From Loxodes magnus (taxonomy: Eukaryota; Ciliophora; Karyorelictea; Loxodida; Loxodidae): a DNA stretch of 64,000 nucleotides. The translations under genes and the position numbers were made by a program. The notes beneath the pieces are model-generated. The model made no database searches. It had not been told where the DNA came from and saw only the letters and a list, made by a program, of their open reading frames with translations. Shown here piece by piece: positions 37,961 through 48,599 of the stretch. How positions within the stretch are numbered: position 1 is the first letter of the stretch; each line of letters starts with the position of its first letter. The stretch is taken from positions 60,651-124,650 of the forward strand of contig CAMPDV010001237.1 in assembly GCA_946699065.1 (NCBI GenBank), read 5' to 3'.

Positions 37961-39775
37961 TTAATTTAATTTAATTTAAGATTTAACTGATTGCCTTATG
38001 AATAAAATACTTAAATTATTAAATTTTAATTTAAATTGAAATATCTCTAAGGATGTATATTAGTTGCTTTAGTAGTTCCTATAATATTTAAATATTTCTT
38101 CATAAATCTTCATTTATCTATTTAATCGTTCTTATCAATTAAGGCTATATAGCTTATCTCACAAGTATTCCTTTTATTTTAGTATCATATTACATATCAC
38201 TAATTCTTTTATTCTTAACTCATTTTAAGTAATAAATTATAAATTTTGTTTACAAACTAAATCTTAAAACTTATTAATGAATCTTAAACAAAGAGATAAG
38301 GTAAGCTTAATAACTAAATGGAAAAATTGTTTTAATTGAAGATCTTGAATGAGATAATCAATTTTTACACAGACTAACTTACAACTCATCTAACTATGTA
38401 ATGTGCTTTTATTTAATTTACTTAAATCACTCAATTTTTATACTGTATAAGACAAGACTTTTGATGGATGCTTTATTTATAAATAGCTCTTAGTAAAGTT
38501 GTGCTTTATAATTAATTCTCTTATATCATCTTATTTGTATATTTTATTCAAAAAACTAATTAGCAATCTAACTTATCTAATATCTAAGCAGAAAGGCAAA
38601 CTTTTGCTCTGTTTTTATTTGCTAATTCTTTTTCGTTAAAACTAATATTTTAAAAAGTTATAATAATCTCATATAATACAGCTTCTATTACTTTTGTATG
38701 ATGACTTAAGTTTTTTTTCTTTATATTTTATATATTTTAATATCTAGATTTATACACTATAATTAGGTTGTCTCTTTAAAGCTTTTCAATATAAGATAAT
38801 TTGACAGTTATTTTTAATTCTGTTTCATTACAATTTTATCTTAAGATTAAATGAAAATAAGTAAAGCTTTTGTGTTATATAAAGTTAATCCTTTTACATT
38901 ACATTTTTATACGCTGTATTTAGTTATTCCTTTTATATTTTTACAAGTATTAAATAAAAAATTTAAATTCCAAGTACTCCTAATTTCTTTTTAAATTAAT
39001 ACCTAAATAAAATGGATAATACTTAAATGATATAACTTTAACACTTAATTTATAAGAGTTATATTAAAGAAATATTTCCAAGAATTTTAACTTTTTATTA
39101 AAGATTCTTAATTTATCAATTTAGAAAATTGCTATAAAGCTAGTATATTATAACTTACTCTTACTAAAAAGTATTATATGCTTTTTAGTAAACTTTGAAG
39201 CAAATTGTTTCTTTATAGATTCTAACTATCATAAGATGATTTAGATATATCTAATCATTCAAATATAATATCTCTATATTGCTTCCCAATATTTTTCTTC
39301 ATTTCTTTCATCGTATCCCCATAACAATTACTTACTCCCTTAACTAGCAAAAGTTTCAAAAATATTTTAGTTAAATTTTAAATAAAAGCTTGTAAGAGCA
39401 ACTTTAACATCTCATTTTGCTATTGAATGCACATTTGTCAATAGCCTTAATTATTCTTATTTCGCTATTCAAGTTCCTTAGTACTTTCCCGTTTTATACC
39501 GAATTGTTTAGCTTTATTCAAAAATTATGGAAGTTAAATGCTTTTGAATCTTATAACTTTTATTTTTTATGTATTTCAGCCTTAAATTAATGTTTTTTAT
39601 ATACGCAAGAATCGTAAATTAAATAGACTAAAAGGAATATAATATAAGATTAATATTTATAAGTAAATACATTCACACTGATAGTTTTAGTCTAAGTTTA
39701 GTTCTAAGCAGCTGAGTAGTGATAGCCTGATAACTTCTTCAATTAAATTAAATTTAACTAAAACTAATTTGTGGT
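37961..39775. other. AT-rich non-coding stretch
   Basis: No gene or repeat recognised. Confidence 0.5.
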
Positions 39776-39813
39776 ACCTTCAATTTGCAGAATATGTTCT
39801 TCCAATTGAAGGT
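39776..39813. other. Perfect 10-bp inverted repeat beyond the LINE ORF end
   Basis: ACCTTCAATT and its exact reverse complement AATTGAAGGT are separated by 18 bp. The hairpin lies about 30 bp downstream (minus strand) of the last LINE codon at 39843. It may be the 3' UTR hairpin recognised by the element's own reverse transcriptase, or chance. Confidence 0.5.
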
Positions 39814-39842
39814 ATTATATTGTTTTTAAATGTTATTATATA

Positions 39843-40430
39843 TCAAGTTTATTGCTCTTCAGAACTAATTTTCTAGTTTAGGTTATTTTTTTCTTCTAAG
39901 TATCTCATTTCTTGTTCATTTTCAAGCTAACTTTCATTTTTTTCTATTTTCTGTTGTCAATCTTCTTCTTCTTCATCTTCGCTATCGTTTTCCTCTTCGT
40001 TCCAATCTTCTTCTTCCTCATCATTTTTCATCTAATTTTGTTGGACATCTTATTCTTTGTTTTCTTGTTTTTATTATTCTTCATTCTCTTCATTAAAATT
40101 TTCTATTCTTAGATTTGCTTCTTTTTATTATTTCTCGTATTGCTCTTCTTTCTCTTGCTATAGAAATTCTCGCCTCCTTTTGATAAACATTTGAATGAAT
40201 ATTTTTATTTATTCATCCACCATTTCTATTTTTTTCTTAGGAAAAGAGTTTATATATAGTTAATCGTAATTTATTAGTTTCAAAATATCACATTAACCAA
40301 TTTTGGAGACCAATCATTCTCTTATATCAATGTAATATATACATTCCATTACATGTTGGAGAGTGTCATATTCTCCGCATATACAAAAAGGGTTTTCAAT
40401 AATATAATTTCGATCTTTCAGAGTCTTTCG
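39843..40430 (-). CDS. LINE C-terminal Cys/His motif and acidic tail
   Basis: Frame-shifted relative to the reverse transcriptase, with the change near 40420-40430. It opens with N-P-F-C-I-C-G-E-Y-D-T-L-Q-H-V-M-E-C, the C-terminal Cys/His signature of APE-type LINEs. It continues as a Gln/Lys-rich helix and a strongly acidic stretch (NDEEEEDWNEEENDSEDEEE), then ends at TGA 39843. A TGA at 39957 lies in E-E-E-E-D-x-Q-Q, just after the matching E-E-E-E-D-W-N with TGG, and another TGA lies at 40314. Either one real frameshift or one sequence error separates this part from the rest. Confidence 0.7.
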
Positions 40431-43400
40431 AAATGCGTAAGACTGGCTTCTAATCTTATAGATGCAAATTATTTCTTTCAAATATTTTTATTTAATTTCG
40501 TGTATGTTATTTTGGGGAATTATCTTAGGTTTTAAAATTGTTCTGTATATATTTATGCAATAGGCATTCTGCTGAATCTTGAAAGAGCTAATTCAAAATA
40601 TGTCTTTTATATTTATTCCTACATATATCTACTGAATTAAGTTAAGTTGTTATTGTGCTCTTTATTATCAATTTCTATTTTATAAAATGAGGCCAGTTTC
40701 TAAACTTCATCATAATATTGATATCCCTCTTTATAATTATTCTCAAACAATATTCCAATAGATGATTAAGGTTGATTTTAGCTTTCATTTCTAATCTTAA
40801 AGAAAAACCTGAAATACTTAAGAGCCATCATGTGTTTGAATGGCATCCAGTTGAGGTCTACAAAGCATGATTCATTAAACGTATTTCCTGCTGATTAAAA
40901 GGCTTTTCTGGCTATTAACCTCATGCTCTTTTCAATTCTATTCAAGATTCCATTTATTCCATACTGCACAGTCCAAGGTATTAAGTCCCCACCGTATTCT
41001 GCTTTAGGAAGCGTGAACAGTCTACAAAGCATTTTGAAATTTCAAGCTGTTACGTTTCTATATCTTGATAATGCAAATACGGCCTTTTTAATTGCTGAAA
41101 GATAGTTTGCAGCAACGTATTTGCAGTGGTTAATTAGATTCTTCTTTTGGTGAAGGATCACCCCTAAATATGTGACTTGCTGTTTCTAGATTATTGGTTG
41201 ATCTCCTATTTTTAAGTCTAGTTTTGTTTCTTTGCTTTTCTTTTTTAAAAACTATATCGTTTCGCATTTGGAGACATTTATTTTAAGAAATGTCTAATTG
41301 AAAATAGAGTTTGCTTCATTAATAAGTGACTACATATTTTTTTATGAGTTCGATAATAGGATTAAATCGTCAGCTCAACCTCTATAAGTGAATCTATTCT
41401 TAAAATTAGCACATCTGAATCCTAATATTTCTCCTTTGTTTTCTATATGTCTAATGACAATGTCATAGTATAATAATGCAAGCACAGGTCCATGCGAACT
41501 TCCTTACATCACTCCATTGCTAAATTTTAATTTCTAAGAATTTGTTCCGTCTATAATAAAGGAAGTAGTTAAGTTATTATAAAAATATTATAAAGCCAAG
41601 ATGAGACCTAGTGGTAATTTGACTCTTCTTAGTTATTTAAAAAGAATTCTTCTTTCAATAGAATCAAACATTTTCTCTACGTCAATTAAAGTTGCAATCA
41701 GTTTAGTTTTTCCTTTCGCTTGTTTTCGATAAAGATCTATGATTTATTGGATCACTCATATTTATTAGGTGGTTTATTTGTTCTTCATAAACCCCATTTA
41801 GCTTGAGTGGATTAACTGTCTTTCATAAATTATTGAGTAGAGTCTCTTCGTAAGGGCCTTATCGTATAATTTCAAAATAGTGTTGATAAGGGAAATAGGG
41901 CGTCAGTTTTTTCAATCGTCTTTACTTCCTTTTTTGAAAATGGGGATTATGATAGAAGTATTAAGCTCTTCAGGAATCCTTCCGATTCTAAGCATGCTAT
42001 TTATAAAAGAATGAAGCATCAACGCTAGATAATATCCTGCATATTTTAGCAGTTCTCCTTTTATTCCATCTGGCCCTGCTGCTTTACCATTAGGAATTAG
42101 ACTTATAAGTTAGGTAATCTCTTCTATTGTAAAAGGATCGAAATTTTATAAGTAAGAAAAGGGTTAATTTTGAATTTCTATGTTATTTTCATAAATTGCA
42201 TCTATTTTCTAGTTACTTAGTTCAATCTATTGGTTAGTTAAATTCGAATGCTTGCTAAATACCTAATTTTCCCATGCTTCTACAAATTAGTCCTTCAATT
42301 TCTTATTAAAGTTCGTCAAATTTCTTTGTCTAGGGTTAAGTATTTTCTTTGCTTAAGAAAACATATCTTTTGTGGTTTCATTGAGGAGTAGGAATCTGTT
42401 TTTGGCCTTTTGTTTTTTAAATTTTCATAAATGATGTTAAAAGCTTTTTCATAATGTGTTCGCTCTTTAGTGAAGATCAATGATTTCTTAGTTATTCCTC
42501 CCTATATATGCTAAAGTTTCTTTGTAAAATTAATTTGCTCTCTTTGCTTCGATATATTTTTATGTGAGGTCCTTAGGAAGTCTATTATACTTTGGGTCTG
42601 GGATAAATGAGCCTAAAACTTAATCTGCATTGTTCTAAATGGAGTCTCTAATATAAGTGTACTAATCTTCTAAGTTATCTCTATCAATTAGGAAGAATAC
42701 TTCTACTTAATCTTTGAATGAATTCTAATAGATAAATCTATCAATAGGATCCTACAGTCTACTTATTTTGTGCTTTCTCACTTTTATTTTTTCAGTTTGA
42801 AGATGAGTATGGTATACAAATTCAACTGTGAATGGAATATGATCTGAAAATAAGCTATAATTATGAACCTGAAAATTTCTAAATTAATTCATATTAAAGT
42901 GATTACTGATGACAATATAATCGTTGCAATACATATTTTTATTCCCTTTATGTAAGCATGTGTTCATATTTGCATCTTTTATTATTTCTAAATCGTTTTA
43001 GAGAATGAATTCTTAGAATCTATTTGTATTGTCATAGTTGTTAATAGGGTTATCCCCAAAGTCTTATAGTAGAGCGTTAAAATCTCCTAATAATATATGT
43101 GAGTTGTCAGGAAAAGAATTAAGGAATATATTTATATATTCATATGCTTCGTCTTTTATATTTTCACTCTTGCTGTTATCTGGCATGTAACAAGATGTTA
43201 TGAATATATTATCTAGTTTGATTGTAACGAAACTCTCTTGAGCTAATTGTTATATGTTATACTATTCCGTGCTATTAAGTTAATCTCTAACAATTAAGCA
43301 AACTCCTCCTCCTTTTCCTGAGTTCTTGAAATAGGTCCTATATCCATTAATAAGTATTGGAGGATAGTCTTATTTTTATCACGTTTCATTAATTGAGAAA

Positions 43401-43519
43401 ATGTCTAAGTCATTATTTCGTATAAATTCCTCCACGTTTAATTGCTTGCTTCCAATTCCATTTATGTTAATATGTCCAAGCTTTATTATGCCTATCTCTC
43501 TTTGCTTATCGATAGGCAT
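40430..43519 (-). CDS. LINE ORF2: APE endonuclease and reverse transcriptase
   Basis: From the ATG at 43519 one frame runs for about 1,030 codons. Endonuclease motifs are KLGHININGIGSK, F-S-I-N-E-T, L-L-G-D-F-N (about 43085) and F-S-D-H-I-P-F (about 42842). Reverse transcriptase motifs are N-G-K-A-A-G-P-D-G-I (about 42080), K-N-x-R-P-I-S-L (about 41900), D-V-E-K-M-F-D-S-I, N-G-V-M-Q-G-S-S-H-G-P, A-D-D-L-I-L-L-S (about 41365) and V-T-Y-L-G. The catalytic A-D-D is intact. I traced no frameshift before about 40430. There are nine in-frame TGA codons, at 43379, 42449, 42425, 41912, 41903, 41756, 41375, 41042 and 40478, and three TGG. Those at 41903 and 41912 fall in D-W-K-N-W-R-P-I-S, where Trp is the family residue. 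If TGA is Trp the frame is whole; otherwise it is dead. Confidence 0.85.
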
Positions 43520-44639
43520 CTTTATTTCTTAATTCCCAAATTCTTGTTTGCATTATTATGGTTATTCTACATTGTTCTCTACACCTCCTTTGACTCTTAG
43601 TTATTTTTAAAGGAAAATATAGTTAATTCTAAAATCACTTTATAGCAGCGTTTTAACTATATAATTTCCGTTTTTTATAAATCGATGAATTTCTTATGAT
43701 GAAGTCAAAACTCCTCCTTTTATTCCTGGTTCATAAATACAGAGAATCTTCTCATTTTGATGAATTTATATGTTAAGCAATTTGGGGCAATTTTTGATAT
43801 ATCACCTGTAACTTATTATAATGAATAATGTCAATGAATCGTACTTTTCGCTCAATTTATTATCGATTTTTATATCTATTTCATTTCCATCACACGTAGC
43901 ATGGTTTAGTTTGCAAGATAAAGTTATAAATATATTGCCGACTAAAGTGAAAAGATTCTAATTTCATCATTTATTGGACCTTATAAATTGAATTAGTTAG
44001 GCATCTTTAAATTCGTATTTATTTAAAATCTCTTCAATATTTATTTCATTAAACCCAAATTTTGACTATTTTAAGTTTCAAATGTCTTGATTAAATTTGG
44101 CATCTCTTCAACTTCTCTTTCCAAATTTTGTTTGGCTATCCCAATTCATCACATATGATGTCTAATTATTTGAATTTTCTAAAATTTCAATCTGCTAATC
44201 TTCTTAAATTTAATCAATTAAAAATGTTTATTTTGAAGCGTTTCATTTTATTTCTTTCAAGTAAGATTGAGTTTTAACATCTTATTATTTTCTCTATATT
44301 TCTGAAATTTATGCATAAACATTTAGCTTCAATTCTACTTGATGCTCATAATCCTGCATGAGTTAAACATATAATCCGTTTAATTCATTATATTACTCTT
44401 ACAGTTTTCCATTATTCTATTTTGTGATTTATAGTTCTTGTTAAGAAGTAACTACCTAATGATTGGTAACTACTGTTATTGTTCCTTCATCCTTAGTATT
44501 GATAGAATTTTAAGTCTAAATAACCTAATTCTTTAGCTCCATGATTCTTGTCTAACTATAATTGCTTATTAATTTCCCTTTTTCTGTTCATGTTCAAGCA
44601 TCTTTGCTATTAATTTTTAAACAGGTTTGTGTTTCCTTT

Positions 44640-46018
44640 TCTCAAAACTATTTTTATTAACACGAGACAAGCCTTTAGTAGACACTCTATATATCTTAAT
44701 TGATAAATTATTTGTTTAATTTATCATATAAATTCTACAACTTTGTATACTTCAATTCAACGAAGTCGCACTAGGTAGATTGATCTAAGAATAATAAGTC
44801 TGTACCAGTAGTTGAATCTAAAGTCGATATAGTTGCTTGAGAAATTTAGTTGCTGAATTGAATTTCAATTTATGTTTATTCATTCTATGCCTGAGGAGTG
44901 ATTGTTTATGTAAAAATGCTTTTGACTGATTTGGCATATTTATTTTTTTGAAAGCTCAGTTCCTATGATATTTAATAATTCTCATTTTGTAATAATTAAC
45001 ACTAAGCCTGTTGTTACTGGCAATTGACTGTGAGTGAATATACCTTTTAGTCGATCTGATCTATTTTGCTTAATAAATGAAAATTTTCACCTTTGAGATT
45101 TTAGTTAAGAGTTTCTACCTCCCTAAGATGTTGTTATACTTCATTATGTCTCAAATTACATTTACTCAATTCAGCTTGAATAAATTAAATTTGAGTAACC
45201 AAGTTGTTTATAATATTTTGGGCTTCTTACTTGGAAGCAAATATTGCCTCATCTTGTAGTTTAAAGGATTGTGTCATGTTCATTAACTCCTCACGAAGCA
45301 TAGCTTGCTTTACTATACTTTGCTATTAAGTCTAAGTGAGAAGTTAACTCTAAGTTTCCAATTCTTATATTTAAGTTAAGGAAAGATCAGTATTCGTTTA
45401 TATTGATTATTATTTATTTTTAGCATTATTTGCAAATTATTTGGACTAAAGCATTAACTATTTCTACTAATTATCAAACCTTAAGATTTAATTTTTATTC
45501 TAAATTTTCTTAATTTACTTTTGAGCTTTAAATAAATAAGTTTGGCATTATTCTAAGTGTATTTTATATTGTGATTTAATGTTTAAAGTTTCTTTATTGT
45601 GTTACTCATATATATGTATTAGCTTTTCTTACAGAGAATTATTTTTAGTTATGAGTTTTTAAATTCGAAATTTAAGATTTTTGCTTTCACTTAGCCTTTA
45701 ATTTTCAAAAGTATTTGCCTCTTCTATCTTGCTTTAAATTTTATATTTTAATTTTGCAATTTTTTCTTAAAGTTACGCATTTTAAATCTCAAGATCAGTT
45801 AAGTATGTAATACCAAACTTCTTTTAGTAATCAGTTTAAATGTTTATTGAAATCTGCTATTGACTTTTTATGCTATTTTGTGTATTGAATTGTTGAATTT
45901 TTATAGTCTCTTATTAATTTTGTATTTAGATTTAATTTTAGTTTTTAATTAAAGAAGTATCTTAAATATCCTAAGTATCTAAAGTATCTTACTGTATATA
46001 GGATATTTTAGATACCAT
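44640..46018 (-). CDS. LINE coiled-coil N-terminal region (ORF1-like)
   Basis: With TAR as Gln there is no TGA for about 460 codons from the ATG at 46018, far more than expected by chance at this base composition. The product is a long coiled coil: Gln/Glu/Lys/Leu/Asn-rich heptads with no Trp and hardly any Pro, for example EIQNAQLQEKIAKLKYKI and LREVETLNQNLKGENFHLLS. It lies in the same frame as the endonuclease and reverse transcriptase downstream. This could be an ORF1-type assembly domain fused to ORF2, or a separate host coiled-coil gene into whose 3' side the LINE has inserted. I cannot choose between these from sequence alone. Confidence 0.6.
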
Positions 46019-46149
46019 CATAGAGGTTGAAGTAACAAGCTAGTCTTTTTACCTATAATTATATTTCCTATATTTGAGATTAGTCTTCAATTAATGTCCA
46101 CGTTTTAAAGAATTGCCAAGCTGTCTTAGTGGAATTCGAAGATATCTAT

Positions 46150-46480
46150 TAATTTGGCATTAACTGCTGCTCTTTAGCAAATTTCTTAGTAATTTCATGA
46201 TATTATCAACGGATTTAAGTTGCAGCGATTCCATGTCTATTTCATAAAAGTAGTTGAGCATCTGCCTATGCTCATCGTTTTAGATAAAGAAGAGTCGCTA
46301 AGAAAGAAATCTTGCGAATTTTTGCACATGTCCATTTTTTTTTATAACTTCTTCAATTTTATATATATTTAGTAATAATAAAGAGATTTATGACCTTTAT
46401 AAAGGATATATACTCTTATGAGCTTTATAATTAAAAACATTTTCTTCAGCTTTATATAAAAATAAACCACTTGATACTTT
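46150..46480 (-). other. Armadillo/importin-alpha-like fragment (weak)
   Basis: In the same frame as the coiled coil, but upstream of its first ATG, lies IEEVIKKNGHVQKFARFLSQ (about 46335-46270). This resembles the I-x-E-V-I-x-x-G-V-V-x-x-F-V-E-F-L pattern of importin-alpha armadillo repeats, followed by a helical stretch ending N-I-M-K-L-L-R-N-L-L-K. It may be the remains of a host gene interrupted by the LINE, or simply the 5' part of the coiled-coil protein. Similarity is by eye over about 25 residues. Confidence 0.25.
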
Positions 46481-47102
46481 TACTCTTAGAACTTAAATTT
46501 TTATATCTATTGTAAGAGGCTACCAAGATATTATTCATCTTAAAACGAATTTTTGTTCATTAACGAGTTTTTAAGGAATTTAGCTGCTAAGCATTTCAAG
46601 TTTTTTTCTAGTCTCTCTATTATTTTTATTCTCTTCTGATAAGATTAATACAAATAACAGAGCTATCTGATAATCTCTTCCAACATCTTTTCGAAAATGT
46701 TATCAGTCATAATTGTTTTTATTGCTTTCTGAAATGCATAATTTTCTTTCAAATTTTCTGCTGCTGTTTACTCAATTCAAGTCGTAGAGTATAAAATAAT
46801 ACTTTTAGCAAGAATTTTATGAAGTACATTTGAAATATTTTGCCTATGATTATTTCGTTATTATTCAAGGCTATTCTTTTTTATTATAAAAATGAATATC
46901 TAGGCCTTTTTATATCTCTTTATTATTATATCTTACTATGTAAGGTATAAAAACTATGCTTATTTGGTTATATTACATTTTATGCAATTATAGGGTAATT
47001 ATTTAACTTCTTTTGATGCTAGTTCTTTGTGAGATATTGTAGCGTTTTAGTTGATTTATTTTAGAGTTAAAATATTGTAAGATAGTTGTTAATAGTTTTA
47101 TA

Positions 47103-48594
47103 TCATTCCACTTTTTTGATGATCTCGGCGGAAAGTATTTGCATATCAATTTTCATCACTATAAAGTAGTTCTCTTAATTTTAAGACCACATAAAAGCAT
47201 ATGCGAATTTGTCTCTAGTTTTTGCTTGAGTTTCGCTTTAGCATTCCTCAGGAAGTAATGCTTTCTCTCATTCTAAATTTAACTTTCTATAAATTCTATT
47301 TGAATACTTATCTAGGTCAGTATTGTACCCTCCTAATACTATTAAAGGAGCAAAATAAACACCACTAACACAAAGAGCTTCTGGAAGTTTTAATTTTGCT
47401 TAAAATAATTCATCTTTTGATATACTATACTTCAGTATGTCTAATGCCTTTATTTTTATTATTTTTTCCTCCAAATGAATAAATATTATTTTCTTATTTA
47501 TCAGCTACTAGGCTTTGATTGAATATTTTAAGGCATTTGTTAGCAAATTACTCATTGATTTTTCTCTATCAATAGTTTTTCAACGGATTTTATAGCCTAA
47601 TTTTAATTTATTCCACCTGCTACAAAAATATTTCCTTTTGCCGCAGCTATTCCAAAAACATGTCTTGCTTTATTTAAATTCTTCATTTATGAGCAAGTCC
47701 CGTCTAATTTAATTTCCCAAGTTGTTTCTATTGATTAATCTTGCATTTTTCCTCCCACTAGATAAATTTTGTTTTGATACTCTATACTTCTATGTCTATC
47801 AGGTACCTGCTACTAAATAGTGATTAGCTAATATATTTCCTTGTTAATATCAAAGATATGTAGTTTCTAAGTGTTATACTCCAATCTATGAATAATATTA
47901 TGACTACTGAGAGGTATCAGATAATTTAACTTCATTTTCTTTGCTGTCAATATCTTGCTTCTAGTCTTAGTTTTCATTCTCTTCTTCAAACTCTACAAAA
48001 ACATCTTTTAAAACTTTCAAGATTTATTAGCAACCTAGCTAAGCTGATATTTCCAAGATAAACATCAGTAGTTCAGTGAAATCTTTCTATTATTGTTGCA
48101 TTTAAATAACTTCCAGTTCTCCTTAAGATCCAAGTATTTAAAGCTATTCTAAATTTAGACTTTCAATGCTTTATAAATCAGCTACATTTACTTAATTTTT
48201 CTGCTATTCTAATATTTCAAATTACTTTATTACTAGTATTAAGCAAGTTATTGTTAAGAAGGTTAACTACTTACTTGTAGATAAGAGATTGAGAACTAAT
48301 TATTTGCTTTCTTTTCTGATTTAGGCTATTTCTGCTTCAGATCTACTAGCCTACTTTTTAAGAAACTCTTGTTCTTTTCTCTTCCTTCTAGTTCATTAAC
48401 TATACACTCTTTAACTTATTAGGATTTAAGTGGGAAACGTATTTGCATAAAGGACATATATTCACCTTTAGTTTAGAAAACTCGCTCAAGAGGCAGAGTT
48501 AGCAGATAGAGTGAGAGCAGGGAAGAACTAAAGGCAAATGAAGGAGAATATCGAAATCACATGAGCAGGAGAAGCATTTTTCATTAGCTTGCAT
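47103..48594 (-). CDS. RING finger, coiled-coil and Kelch protein gene
   Basis: Start ATG at 48594. Residues 7-53 form a RING finger (C-F-S-C ... L-P-C-S-H-S-I-C-Q-L-C ... I-C-P-L-C), the E2-binding module of ubiquitin ligases. A Gln/Glu/Leu coiled coil (about 47.9-48.35 kb) and Kelch repeats follow: NKIYLVGGKMQ, N-I-F-V-A-G-G, N-I-Y-S-F-G-G and I-V-L-G-G-Y. Domain order matches TRIM/RING-Kelch ligases. The frame changes three times before 47.49 kb, and each change is repaired exactly by a GT...AG segment: 48351-48366 (16 nt), 47886-47904 or -47907 (19 or 22 nt) and 47493-47508 (16 nt). A further change near 47.44 kb is not. TGA at 47552 and 47268 falls where Kelch blades usually have Trp. 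It is either a gene with micro-introns or a decayed copy; the last TGA (47103) is taken as the end. Confidence 0.6.
47493..47508 (-). other. Candidate 16-nt intron in the RING-Kelch gene
   Basis: GTAGCTGATAAATAAG on the minus strand. Its removal links Q-M-P-Q-N-I-Q-S-K to N-N-I-Y-S-F-G-G in phase, giving normal spacing between a Kelch M-P and the next G-G. Same length as the candidate at 48351. Confidence 0.4.
48351..48366 (-). other. Candidate 16-nt intron in the RING-Kelch gene
   Basis: GTTTCTTAAAAAGTAG on the minus strand. Removing it joins the RING frame to the coiled-coil frame in phase. Heterotrich ciliates are known to have 15-16 nt introns, so the size is possible. A 55-nt GT...AG segment ending at the same AG would also keep phase. 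Confidence 0.35.
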
Positions 48595-48599
48595 TTGAA

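Larger units (their letters stand above)
39843..46018 (-). mobile_element. LINE-type non-LTR retrotransposon
   Basis: On the minus strand, in order: an N-terminal coiled-coil region (44640-46018), a linker, an APE-type endonuclease (about 42.8-43.5 kb), a reverse transcriptase (about 40.9-42.1 kb), a C-terminal Cys/His motif (about 40.35 kb) and an acidic tail ending in TGA at 39843. APE endonuclease plus reverse transcriptase defines a LINE; the terminal C-x-C-G...H-x3-C is seen in several APE-LINE clades. The 5' boundary is uncertain because the first in-frame ATG of the coiled coil (46018) may not be the element's start and protein-like sequence continues to about 46.45 kb. No poly(A) or target-site duplication was identified. 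Confidence 0.85.

Noticed and set aside
39912-40112. Very hydrophobic 66-codon ORF on the plus strand
   Set aside because: Antisense of the LINE acidic tail: GAA/GAT-rich codons read as TTC/ATC on the other strand.
40923-41105. 60-codon plus-strand ORF
   Set aside because: Antisense of the reverse transcriptase C-terminal part.
39843-47100. Reading the LINE frame as one continuous protein into the Kelch gene
   Set aside because: If TAA, TAG and TGA are all sense codons every frame is open, so openness is not evidence. Only motif-bearing and TGA-free segments were accepted.
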